From Acidobacteriota bacterium (GTDB taxonomy: Bacteria > Acidobacteriota > Thermoanaerobaculia > Multivoradales > Multivoraceae), in assembly GCA_029263415.1 (NCBI GenBank), contig JAJCXN010000020.1:1-64000 (forward strand): 64,000 nucleotides of DNA, in the 5' to 3' direction. Shown in pieces: positions 51,967 through 59,952 of this stretch. Numbering within the stretch: the stretch's first letter is position 1; every line of letters starts with the position of its first letter. Made by a program: the position numbers and the translations under genes. A model generated the notes under the pieces. It did no database searches. It was given only the letters and a program-made list of their open reading frames with translations, and was not told where the DNA came from.

Positions 51967-53832
51967 ATGACGCTTCCCGTTGCTGGCCAAGAGGCCGCCA
52001 CCCCTGCGACCCTGGAAAAGATTTCGGACGTTGTAATCCGTTTTGCCGGTGATTCTGGCGATGGCATGCAGCTCACAGGCTCCCAGTTCACTAACACGTC
52101 GGCCCTCTTGGGTAACGATCTCTCGACGCTGCCCGACTTTCCCGCAGAGATCCGCGCCCCCACCGGAACGCTCGCCGGCGTTTCGGGTTTTCAAGTGCGC
52201 ATCGCCGATCATGACATCCACACCCCAGGTGATGTGCCAGACGTTTTGATCGCAATGAACCCGGCCGCGCTCAAGGCCAACATTGCCGACCTCAAAGAGG
52301 GCGGGGTGGTGATCGCGAACACCGACGAGTTCAACGTTCGCAACTTTAAGAAGGCGGGCATCGAGACCGACCCGCTCGAAGACGGCTCACTCGCTGGTTT
52401 CCGCGTCTACAAGGCCGACTTCACCACTATGACGCGGCGGACGCTGGAAGACACCGACCTTGATACCCGGTCGAAAGATCGCTGCAAGAACCTGTTCGCT
52501 CTGGGCATGGTCTATTGGCTGTTCTCGCGGTCCATCGACACCACGGTCGAATGGTTAAAGGTCAAGTTCAAGCGCAAGCCAGAGATAGCAGCCGCCAACA
52601 TTAAGGTGCTGAAGGCCGGTTGGAACTTCTGCGATATCACGCAGCTCTTCCAAGTTCGCTACGAAGTAGAGAAGGCAACGCTTGAGCCAGGTGTTTACCG
52701 CAATATCCATGGTAACTCGGCGCTCGCCATCGGCTTGGTGGCGGCCAGCCGTCGCAGCGGTCTGCCGATCTTCTTGGGCGCTTATCCGATTACCCCAGCG
52801 AGTGACGTTCTGCACGAACTTGCGAGCTACAAGGAATTCGGGGTCACTACCTTCCAAGCAGAAGATGAGATCGCCGCGGTATGTGCGTCAATTGGCGCCT
52901 CTTACGGCGGTGCGCTAGGTGTGACCTGCTCCAGTGGTCCGGGTATCGCGCTCAAGGCTGAGGCGATGAACCTCGCGTTGATGGTCGAGCTACCGTTGGT
53001 GGTTTGTGACATCCAGCGTGGCGGCCCGTCAACCGGTTTGCCGACCAAAACCGAGCAGTCGGATCTTTTGCAGGTGATGTTCGGTCGCAACGGCGATTCT
53101 CCGGTGCCCGTGCTCTCAGCCTCGACACCCGCTGATTGCTTCGACGTGGCCATGGAGGCCGTGCGCATCGCGACCACCTACATGGTGCCGGTGGTGCTGC
53201 TTTCAGACGGCTATATCGCAAACGGTTCGGAGCCGTGGCGCATCCCCGAGGTCGAGTCGCTGCCTGACCTGCGGGTCCAGTTCCATGAGGATGCTGAGAA
53301 TTTCCAGCCCTATGCGCGTAACGAAGAGACGCTGGGTCGCCCATGGGCGCTGCCCGGCACTCCGGGTCTCGAACATCGGGTTGGCGGTCTAGAGAAGGAA
53401 GAGGGCTCAGGCAACATCTCTTACGATCCCGATAACCATGAGCTGATGACCCACTTGCGCTCAGACAAGGTCAAGCGCGTTGCTCGCGAGATTCCAGATC
53501 TCGAGGTCCACGGTAGTCCTGATGGCGGCAAGCTTCTGATCCTCGGCTGGGGAAGCACGCTGGGTGCAATCACCGGCGCGGTGAATGACCTGCGCGAACA
53601 AGGACATGACGTCAGTCGTGCACACATGCGCTACCTCAATCCGTTCCCCAGCAATGTAGGTGAGGTGCTATCTCGCTTCGAGACCGTGTTGATGCCGGAG
53701 ATGAACCTTGGACAACTCTCGCTGCTGCTGCGGGCCGAGTACCTCAAGGACATCAAAAGTTACACCAAGGTGCAGGGCAAACCATTCGCGAAGAGCGAGC
53801 TCGTGGCTAAGGCTCTTGAGCATCTTGGGTGA
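51967..53832 (+). CDS. korA: 2-oxoacid:ferredoxin oxidoreductase, fused gamma-alpha subunit
   Basis: A 621-residue subunit of the two-subunit enzyme that converts 2-oxoglutarate and CoA to succinyl-CoA with ferredoxin as electron acceptor. The gamma domain is first: VVIRFAGDSGDGMQLTGSQF and FPAEIRAPTGTLAGVSGFQV; then the alpha domain, NIHGNSALAIGLVAASRRSG, LGAYPITPASDVLHELA and QAEDEIAAVCASIGASYGG, with the 2-oxoacid segment RGGPSTGLPTKTEQSDL. KorA-type enzymes with this layout occur in Hydrogenobacter and Mycobacterium. ATG 51967 gives a compact N-terminus. KorB follows 84 bp later. No ferredoxin subunit gene is adjacent, which fits the two-subunit class. Confidence 0.93.
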   Translation: MTLPVAGQEAATPATLEKISDVVIRFAGDSGDGMQLTGSQFTNTSALLGNDLSTLPDFPAEIRAPTGTLAGVSGFQVRIADHDIHTPGDVPDVLIAMNPAALKANIADLKEGGVVIANTDEFNVRNFKKAGIETDPLEDGSLAGFRVYKADFTTMTRRTLEDTDLDTRSKDRCKNLFALGMVYWLFSRSIDTTVEWLKVKFKRKPEIAAANIKVLKAGWNFCDITQLFQVRYEVEKATLEPGVYRNIHGNSALAIGLVAASRRSGLPIFLGAYPITPASDVLHELASYKEFGVTTFQAEDEIAAVCASIGASYGGALGVTCSSGPGIALKAEAMNLALMVELPLVVCDIQRGGPSTGLPTKTEQSDLLQVMFGRNGDSPVPVLSASTPADCFDVAMEAVRIATTYMVPVVLLSDGYIANGSEPWRIPEVESLPDLRVQFHEDAENFQPYARNEETLGRPWALPGTPGLEHRVGGLEKEEGSGNISYDPDNHELMTHLRSDKVKRVAREIPDLEVHGSPDGGKLLILGWGSTLGAITGAVNDLREQGHDVSRAHMRYLNPFPSNVGEVLSRFETVLMPEMNLGQLSLLLRAEYLKDIKSYTKVQGKPFAKSELVAKALEHLG

Positions 53833-53916
53833 GCTACAAACACTCATGATTGATCCACTCTTTCCCAACCTCCCAACAGCACTTCCCTCAACGCTTCTTC
53901 ACTTGGAGCTATCGTC

Positions 53917-54936
53917 ATGACCGCCACTGAGACACTCGAGCTGACCAAGAAGGATTTCCAGTCGGATCAGGAGGTCCGCTGGTGTCCGGGTTGTGGCGAT
54001 TACGCCATCCTCAGCGCCGTCCAAGCGACTTTGCCGGAGCTCGGCCTGCCCAAAGAGAAGTTCGTTGTGGTTTCAGGCATCGGCTGTTCGAGTCGCTTTC
54101 CGTACTACATGAACACCTACGGATTCCATTCGATCCATGGGCGCGCGCCAGCGGTGGCGACCGGGCTCAAGATGACTCGCCCAGACCTACAGGTTTGGGT
54201 AGTGACTGGTGATGGCGATGCCCTCTCGATCGGTGGCAATCACTTCATTCACATGTTGCGCCGAAACGTCGGGCTCAAGGTGATGCTGTTCAACAACCGT
54301 ATCTATGGGCTGACCAAGGGGCAGTATTCGCCGACCAGCGAGATTGGCAAGCGCACCAAGTCGACACCGCTCGGTTCACTTGACGCTCCGTTCAATCCGT
54401 TGTCGGTCGCGCTTGGCACCGGTGCCACCTTTGTGGCGCGCAGTGTCGACATCTTCCAGCCGCACCTAAAGAGTGTGCTCAAGCGCGCGGCTGCTCACGA
54501 GGGCACCGCGTTCATCGAGATCCTGCAGAACTGCAATATCTTCAACGACAAAGCCTTCAGCGGTGTTACCGACAAGGCGGCCCGTTCTGAGAATGCGCTC
54601 TACGTCGAAGATGGCAAGCCGCTGATCTATGGCAAAGAGAATCGACGCGGTATTCGTCGAGGCCCGGCTGGTCTCGAAGTCGTCGAATTGCCGGAGGGTG
54701 CAGACGAGAGCGAGATCATCGTTTGGGATGAAGCAGTGCGCAGTCCTTCTGCGGCATTCGAGTTGGCTCAGCTGCAGGCCCCAGAGTTTCCGGTGCCACT
54801 TGGGGTGCTGCGAGCGGTCGACCGACCGGTCTACGAGCAGCAGGTAATCGGTCAGATTCGAGAGCGCGAAGAAGCGAAGAAGGACGCTAGTTTGGAGAGC
54901 TTGCTCAACTCTGGAGACACCTGGGAGGTGTCGTAG
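53917..54936 (+). CDS. korB: 2-oxoacid:ferredoxin oxidoreductase, beta subunit
   Basis: A 339-residue thiamine diphosphate and 4Fe-4S binding subunit. Cluster cysteines are in RWCPGCGDYAIL and GIGCSSRFPYY, with a later Cys in LQNCNIFND; the thiamine diphosphate site is GDGDALSIGGNHF followed by NNRIYGLTKGQYSPTS. GFHSIHGRAPAVATG is a family constant. It partners the fused alpha-gamma subunit just upstream to oxidise 2-oxoglutarate (or reverse it reductively). GGAG precedes the ATG by 8 bp. Confidence 0.94.
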   Translation: MTATETLELTKKDFQSDQEVRWCPGCGDYAILSAVQATLPELGLPKEKFVVVSGIGCSSRFPYYMNTYGFHSIHGRAPAVATGLKMTRPDLQVWVVTGDGDALSIGGNHFIHMLRRNVGLKVMLFNNRIYGLTKGQYSPTSEIGKRTKSTPLGSLDAPFNPLSVALGTGATFVARSVDIFQPHLKSVLKRAAAHEGTAFIEILQNCNIFNDKAFSGVTDKAARSENALYVEDGKPLIYGKENRRGIRRGPAGLEVVELPEGADESEIIVWDEAVRSPSAAFELAQLQAPEFPVPLGVLRAVDRPVYEQQVIGQIREREEAKKDASLESLLNSGDTWEVS

Positions 54937-55094
54937 CTAACGAGAGCAAAACCTAATTCGCTGCTCTCCGTATCAAGTGCCCGAAGCTTTCGTATTTTGA
55001 ACTTCGGTCACTCGCCACACGAAGGCGCCTTTGAGTCAGTAGCTCAGGCGCAAGCGGCGAACGGCCTAAACTCCGACAATTGGGCAGCGACACT

Positions 55095-56351
55095 ATGGAT
55101 GTAAAGCGAGAAGGCGTCGTCGAAGCCAAGCGTCGTCGACGCATGATCCTCGGATCAATTGGCGCGGTAATTCTGGCTCTGATCGTGGCCGGGCTGGCGC
55201 GACTGGAACCGGCGCCGCCGACGGTGCGTGCTTCGGAGATATATACCGGCAAGGTGGAACGAGGCGAGATGCTGCGCCAGGTGCGTGGTCCCGGCACCTT
55301 GGTGCCGGTCGAGATTCGCTGGATCCCGGCGCGGACCAACGGCACCGTGGAGCGTCGTGTGGTGTTGCCAGGTGCTGTAGTCACTGCCGATACGGTGATT
55401 CTGGAGCTGAGTAACCCCGAAGTTCAGCAGGCCGCTCAAGATGCGCGGCTGGATCTGCGTGCAGCTGAAGCCGACTACGCAGACCTTGCGATTCAGCTGC
55501 AGCGGCAGCTACTGAACGAGCGCGCAAACGCCGCTCGAGTGGAGTCGGACTACAGGCAGGCACTGCTCCAAGCAGAGGCCGATGGCATTCTGACCAAGGA
55601 CGGACTGATCCCTGCGCTGACCGCTCGACTTTCGCAACTGCGCGCTGACGAGCTGGCCAATCGTAATCAGATCGAAGTCGATCGGCTAGCGATCATCCAG
55701 AAGTCTCTTGATGCACAATTGCGGGCTCGCCAGGCGCGACTCGACCAGTCGCAGGCGCTCTACCAACTGCGTCAGTCACAAGCAGCGGGCCTCATGGTGG
55801 TGGCCGGCATCGACGGCGTACTGCAACAGGTCCCAGTCGAAGTTGGGCAACAGGTCGCACCGGGAACCAACCTAGCGCGAGTTGCGCGGCCCGACAAGCT
55901 CAAAGCTGAACTGCGCATCGCAGAGACTCAAGCCAAAGACGTTGTGGTCGGTCTTGACGCCTTGGTTGACACCCGCAACGGCGTTGTGCCTGGCCGGGTC
56001 GTGAGGATCGATCCCGCGGTTCAGAACGGCAGTGTTACCGTTGACATCGAGTTGATTGGTGAGCTGCCGCGCGGTGCTCGCCCTGATCTTTCGGTTGATG
56101 GCACCGTGGAACTTGAACGCCTCGAAGACGTTCTTTATGTCAATCGCCCAGCCTTTGGACAAGCTGAATCGAACGTCAGCTTGTTCCTTTTGACCCCCAA
56201 CGGTAGCGAGGCCAGCCGCGTCACCGTTGAACTCGGAAGAACCTCCGTACGCACGGTGGAGGTGCGTAGCGGTCTCAGAGAAGGTGATGAAGTCATCCTC
56301 TCCGACACATCACGATGGAGTGATGAAGAGCGACTCCGCATCAACTCGTAG
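55095..56351 (+). CDS. HlyD/RND-type efflux membrane fusion protein
   Basis: A 418-residue periplasmic adaptor. Basic N-terminus, one membrane span (MILGSIGAVILALIVAGLA), then the lipoyl half EMLRQVRGPGTLVPVEIRWI, a long alpha-hairpin (about 150 residues, Gln/Ala/Arg-rich), and GLMVVAGIDGVLQQVPVEVG, with beta-barrel strands and GLREGDEVILS at the C-terminus, as in MacA-like adaptors. Next gene is the ABC ATPase 63 bp downstream, so an ABC efflux system like MacAB is expected; no permease follows. ATG 55095 is preferred over the TTG at 55080. Confidence 0.9.
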   Translation: MDVKREGVVEAKRRRRMILGSIGAVILALIVAGLARLEPAPPTVRASEIYTGKVERGEMLRQVRGPGTLVPVEIRWIPARTNGTVERRVVLPGAVVTADTVILELSNPEVQQAAQDARLDLRAAEADYADLAIQLQRQLLNERANAARVESDYRQALLQAEADGILTKDGLIPALTARLSQLRADELANRNQIEVDRLAIIQKSLDAQLRARQARLDQSQALYQLRQSQAAGLMVVAGIDGVLQQVPVEVGQQVAPGTNLARVARPDKLKAELRIAETQAKDVVVGLDALVDTRNGVVPGRVVRIDPAVQNGSVTVDIELIGELPRGARPDLSVDGTVELERLEDVLYVNRPAFGQAESNVSLFLLTPNGSEASRVTVELGRTSVRTVEVRSGLREGDEVILSDTSRWSDEERLRINS

Positions 56352-56414
56352 CTGCCTCTCGCAATCACAAACCCCTTACGCCCCAAAAGCAACCCGAAAC
56401 GATAGGAACCAATC

Positions 56415-57101
56415 ATGAGCGAACCCCTAATCCAGCTGTCGTCGTGCTCTAAGATCTTCTTCACCGACGAGGTCGAGACTCATGCTCTGAATGGCATTGA
56501 TCTGGAGATCAATCAGGGCGACTACATTTCCATCGCCGGACCGTCCGGTTGCGGTAAGTCGACCATGCTGTCGATTCTCGGCCTGCTCGATACACCCACC
56601 GAGGGTCAGTATCGACTGAACGGAACGCAGACCGCAGAACTGTCACTCTCGCAGCGCGCGCGCATTCGCAACCGCGAAGTGGGCTTCATCTTCCAGGCGT
56701 TTAACCTGATCGGTGATCTCACCGTATTCGAGAACGTCGAGCTGCCGCTGACCTACCGCGGCATGAAGTCAGCCGAACGCAAAGAACGAGTGGAAGCGGC
56801 GCTCGAGCGGGTGGGCATGGCTCATCGCATCAAGCACTATCCGTCCCAGCTCTCTGGTGGTCAACAGCAGCGTGTCGCTGTCGCCCGCGCAGTGGTCGGT
56901 GATCCGTCGATCGTGCTTGCGGATGAGCCCACTGGTAACTTGGACTCCACCAACGGTGAAGCGGTGATGGATCTAGTTGCTGAGCTTCACGAAGCGGGTG
57001 CCACCATCTGTATGGTGACGCATGACCCGCGCTACGCAAGCTACGCCCAACGGACCGTCAGCCTGTTCGACGGCAAGGTGGTCGAGGTCGCTGCAGCGTA
57101 A
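56415..57101 (+). CDS. ABC transporter ATP-binding protein (MacB/LolD type)
   Basis: A 228-residue ATPase of the LolD/MacB subgroup: Walker A GPSGCGKST, Q-loop FIFQAFNLIGDLTV, signature LSGGQQQRVAVARA, Walker B IVLADEPTGNLD and switch His in MVTHDPRYA. The D-loop LDSTNGEAV and length fit ATPases that drive FtsX-type permeases. It follows the adaptor gene with AGGAA 8 bp before its ATG, and the operon ends at a terminator-like hairpin; the permease must be elsewhere (an FtsX-type permease gene lies at 33998-36523). Confidence 0.93.
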   Translation: MSEPLIQLSSCSKIFFTDEVETHALNGIDLEINQGDYISIAGPSGCGKSTMLSILGLLDTPTEGQYRLNGTQTAELSLSQRARIRNREVGFIFQAFNLIGDLTVFENVELPLTYRGMKSAERKERVEAALERVGMAHRIKHYPSQLSGGQQQRVAVARAVVGDPSIVLADEPTGNLDSTNGEAVMDLVAELHEAGATICMVTHDPRYASYAQRTVSLFDGKVVEVAAA

Positions 57102-57125
57102 AGCCGCCTAAGTTTCTTGATCGTT

Positions 57126-57153
57126 GACTCGGAGACCTTAGGGTCTTCGAGTC
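57126..57153. terminator. Bidirectional terminator hairpin overlapping a stop codon
   Basis: GACTCGGAGACC (57126-57137) pairs with GGTCTTCGAGTC (57142-57153) with one G-U-type mismatch and loop TTAG. It lies between convergent genes; the minus-strand gene's stop codon falls in the loop. Confidence 0.6.
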
Positions 57154-58034
57154 GTGACGAGGGTGCTCGGCCTGCGTGGTTTTTGGGGTGGCTGCTTTGC
57201 AGCCTGAGTGTTCGCGCGGCGCTGGCGGTGAGGCGGCGCACGATGAGTGCGATTGTCCTGCGGTTGCGGTGCTGGCAGGAAGACTTGTCCGTAGGTTGCA
57301 ACAGGTCCGTAGGTCGCAACGGGTGCGCCATAGATGGATCCCGCGTTGGACGTTCTGCGCGCGGTCTCCTGGAGCTGAGCGGCTAGCAGCAGCTGGCGTT
57401 GAAGCTCCGCCATCTGGGCCGCGTTCGCTTGGGCTCGGAGCGCGCGCAGCAGTTTGAGTTGCTCCGCTTCAATTGCGGTTGGTCGCGTCTTGGCCGCTTG
57501 TGGCCTCGTTGACGGTGCTGCTCTCTCCTTCGCTGAAGGGCCGCCAGGCGCCTCGCCGAGTGCTCGAAGTGACGCCGCGTGCGCGGGATCGAGTCTCAGG
57601 GCTTCCCGGAGCAGCTGGATCGAGAGCGTCGATGCACCGTCGCGGCGCGCAACAACGGCGAACTCGTAGAGGTCATCGGCGGTCGGCTGCGCCAGTTCTT
57701 CGAGCTGACGCAGAACCCGTTCCTCGGCGGTCTCTTTGGTTTCCACCTTGGCGACCTTGGTCTTGGGCAGCTTGATCATGCCCATGGAGCTGTAGAGCTC
57801 CACGTCGCCGTTGGGTAGCACAACAGCGCGCCCTTCAAGACTCCTGCCGTTGGTGAGCTGGACGGTGTCGGCGGCGGCCGCACTCGAGATGAAGGTGACG
57901 AGCACCAGCGCGTGGGCCCACCGGGCGCCGGCCCACTGAACGCCGGTCAACCGAGCGCGGGCCAAACCAACCGGGCGTGCACGCGGCAATCCAAGTGGAG
58001 TTGCTCTCGAAGCGTTGCGAATCAGTTTGTTCAT
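57138..58034 (-). CDS. Secreted LTNG-domain/TPR-like protein
   Basis: A 298-residue exported protein of unknown function. An Arg/Ala-rich signal region (HALVLVTFISSAAA) is followed by ADTVQLTNGRSLEGRAVVLP and a strand-rich leader with IKLPKTKVAKVETKE. Then come a short TPR-like helix pair (LSIQLLREALRLDPAHAAS), an Ala/Gln-rich helical region and a Pro/Gln/Arg-rich tail with ATYGPVATYG repeats. The leader resembles the start of the lytic transglycosylase at 47645-48379. ATG 58034 is the likely start; the frame is open to 58130 through a repeat. Convergent with the ABC ATPase gene. Confidence 0.7.
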   Translation of the reverse strand: MNKLIRNASRATPLGLPRARPVGLARARLTGVQWAGARWAHALVLVTFISSAAAADTVQLTNGRSLEGRAVVLPNGDVELYSSMGMIKLPKTKVAKVETKETAEERVLRQLEELAQPTADDLYEFAVVARRDGASTLSIQLLREALRLDPAHAASLRALGEAPGGPSAKERAAPSTRPQAAKTRPTAIEAEQLKLLRALRAQANAAQMAELQRQLLLAAQLQETARRTSNAGSIYGAPVATYGPVATYGQVFLPAPQPQDNRTHRAPPHRQRRANTQAAKQPPQKPRRPSTLVTTRRP

Positions 58035-58100
58035 GATGCGTTGAATCGTAGCAGTGAGACGTTGCACACCGGGTGGCTGCGATCTACAGGGCTGCCACTG

Positions 58101-58148
58101 TTGGTGGAGACCACCGCTGGTGGAGACCACTGCTGGTGGAGACTGCTG
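58101..58148. repeat. 16-bp tandem repeat upstream of the LTNG-domain gene
   Basis: Units starting TTGGTGGAGACCACCG, CTGGTGGAGACCACTG and CTGGTGGAGACTGCTG follow each other. Lies in the gap between 58034 and 58186. Confidence 0.8.
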
Positions 58149-58185
58149 TACCGCCCGGTTTGGTCCCCGGCTCGTTTGTTGCGTT

Positions 58186-59853
58186 CTACTGCCGGTAGGC
58201 GATTCGAGACTTGGCTAGCAAGGTCTCGCCGCTCGCGGGATCGTAGACCGAGACCAAAATCTCGTGCGGCCGACGTCGTAGCAGGAGGTCTGCGGTGTGC
58301 TCGAAGATATCGCCGGGGCGGAGATCGCCGCGCAGGATGAGCGGAATCATCGGCACCGTTGCCTGGCTTCCGGATTCGTCGATCACTGCGAATCGCACCT
58401 CGAGTTGGACTTGATCCTCCCCGCGGACCTTGAAGCTGGTGATCGCGTCGAGTGGGATGACCACGGTTGCCGCAACCTCCATCTTGCGCAGGCCGACCGG
58501 GCGAGGGGCAGCGAACTCGATCGACAGCCCCTTGTCGTCCAATTGCTCGCCGAATAGCAGAGCGCCTTGGGTGTTCATTGCTAGCTGCGCATTGCGCGAC
58601 AGGTCGACATAGCTGGTGCGATTGCGGACAGTCAAACCAGGTCGTGCGATTTCGACGCGTACGGTATGGCGCTGGTTGTCCCCAACCAGGTCCGGGTTGA
58701 AGCCGAGCCAATAGTAGGACCGGGTATCGCTGACCGCCTCTGAGAGTACGTCCTTGCGAGAATAAAGCGCCCGGCCGCCAGTGCGCCTAGCAACGGTGTT
58801 GTAGGAAGCGTTGCGCCAGATCGACTCCGCGCCCTGGCCGTTGACCGGATAGAGGGTGTAGCCGAGTAGGTTTGCGGTCTCGATCAGCGGCTCCAGCACA
58901 TCAAGCTCGGTGAGGGTGTTGAAGTTCGATCTGCTCTGAGGAAAGCCTCCAATGGGCCAACGTCCGTTGACCATCAACATCACCTTGCGACCGTCCGGCT
59001 TGTCGAATCCGCGCAGGGTCGAAAGAGCACCACTCATGGCCAGTTCGAGGTCGATGCGCTGCAACTCAGACGAGCGAGGACCGAAGTCTGCGAAGCCAAG
59101 ATCCGGGCTACTTGCGAAGCCAAGATTCGGGAGATCCGCAGGGTTGCCGAGAAAGCGACCGGAGCTGAGGGAGGGTAGCGAAGATCCGTATGGAGTACGT
59201 ACCGATGAGGCCTGCGCGCGAGTGACGTCGATGGTTGAGACCGGCCGGCGAAGACTGGTTTGCTGCGCGGTCCATAGTCGCGACTTGAAGGCTCCCCCGA
59301 ACAGCTTTGGGTCGAGCAGCTCCTCGAGAGCGGCGCGCAGGTCGACGCGGCTGTTGCTCCAGTTGGACAGAGTCACCAGGCGCGTTCCGCTTTGAACCAC
59401 GACCGCCATCTTGTCTTTGGGGCCGAGTGAATCGAGATCCTCAATCAAACCCTTGACGATGCGATCTCGCTCGTTCTTGCGAGTGTGGTTGTCGTCCACA
59501 TAGACCAGAAAGTTTGTGCCGACGCTGCGCCCGGCGTCGACTCCGGGAGGTCCATCGAGCTCTGAGGCGCGCGCCTCGCCCTCTTGCACTTCGCTGAAGT
59601 AGTCGATGGTCTGCTCTTGACCGTCGATAATGATCTTGAAGTCGCCGGGTTCGAGACCTGAAACGAGCTGACCAGACTTGTCGGTGACAACCACCTCCAG
59701 GTTGACGACCTTGACCTCAACAACATCGCTGAAGAGGTCAAGTGCGTCCCCTGGTGCGGACGGCGGTTGCGCCACAAGATTGGGAGCAACTGCGCAGATC
59801 GCAAGAGCGATCAACGCCAACGTTAGAGAAACCGGTCGTTTGCTGGTGGTCAT
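58186..59853 (-). CDS. VWFA-related acidobacterial domain protein
   Basis: A 555-residue exported protein (signal segment LTLALIALAICAVAP). It opens with an Ig-like strand region, VVEVKVVNLEVVVTDKSGQLV and LEPGDFKIIIDGQEQTIDYF, the hallmark of the acidobacterial VWFA-related family, then a von Willebrand A-like domain. The metal site is altered: where DxSxS is expected the sequence is NFLVYVDDNHTRKNERD, so it may not bind metal. The C-terminal 200 residues are beta-rich (SYYWLGFNPDLVGDNQRHTV). AGGAGG lies 9 bp before the ATG. Downstream of the Asp-box propeller on the same strand. Confidence 0.88.
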   Translation of the reverse strand: MTTSKRPVSLTLALIALAICAVAPNLVAQPPSAPGDALDLFSDVVEVKVVNLEVVVTDKSGQLVSGLEPGDFKIIIDGQEQTIDYFSEVQEGEARASELDGPPGVDAGRSVGTNFLVYVDDNHTRKNERDRIVKGLIEDLDSLGPKDKMAVVVQSGTRLVTLSNWSNSRVDLRAALEELLDPKLFGGAFKSRLWTAQQTSLRRPVSTIDVTRAQASSVRTPYGSSLPSLSSGRFLGNPADLPNLGFASSPDLGFADFGPRSSELQRIDLELAMSGALSTLRGFDKPDGRKVMLMVNGRWPIGGFPQSRSNFNTLTELDVLEPLIETANLLGYTLYPVNGQGAESIWRNASYNTVARRTGGRALYSRKDVLSEAVSDTRSYYWLGFNPDLVGDNQRHTVRVEIARPGLTVRNRTSYVDLSRNAQLAMNTQGALLFGEQLDDKGLSIEFAAPRPVGLRKMEVAATVVIPLDAITSFKVRGEDQVQLEVRFAVIDESGSQATVPMIPLILRGDLRPGDIFEHTADLLLRRRPHEILVSVYDPASGETLLAKSRIAYRQ

Positions 59854-59952
59854 GGCAAGTGCCTCCTAATGTTGATTACCAACGGAAAGATGTGTTGCCT
59901 AACCACATTGCAAAGGTGATGCCCGGTTGCGTTTTGTCTGAGCGAACGAAGC

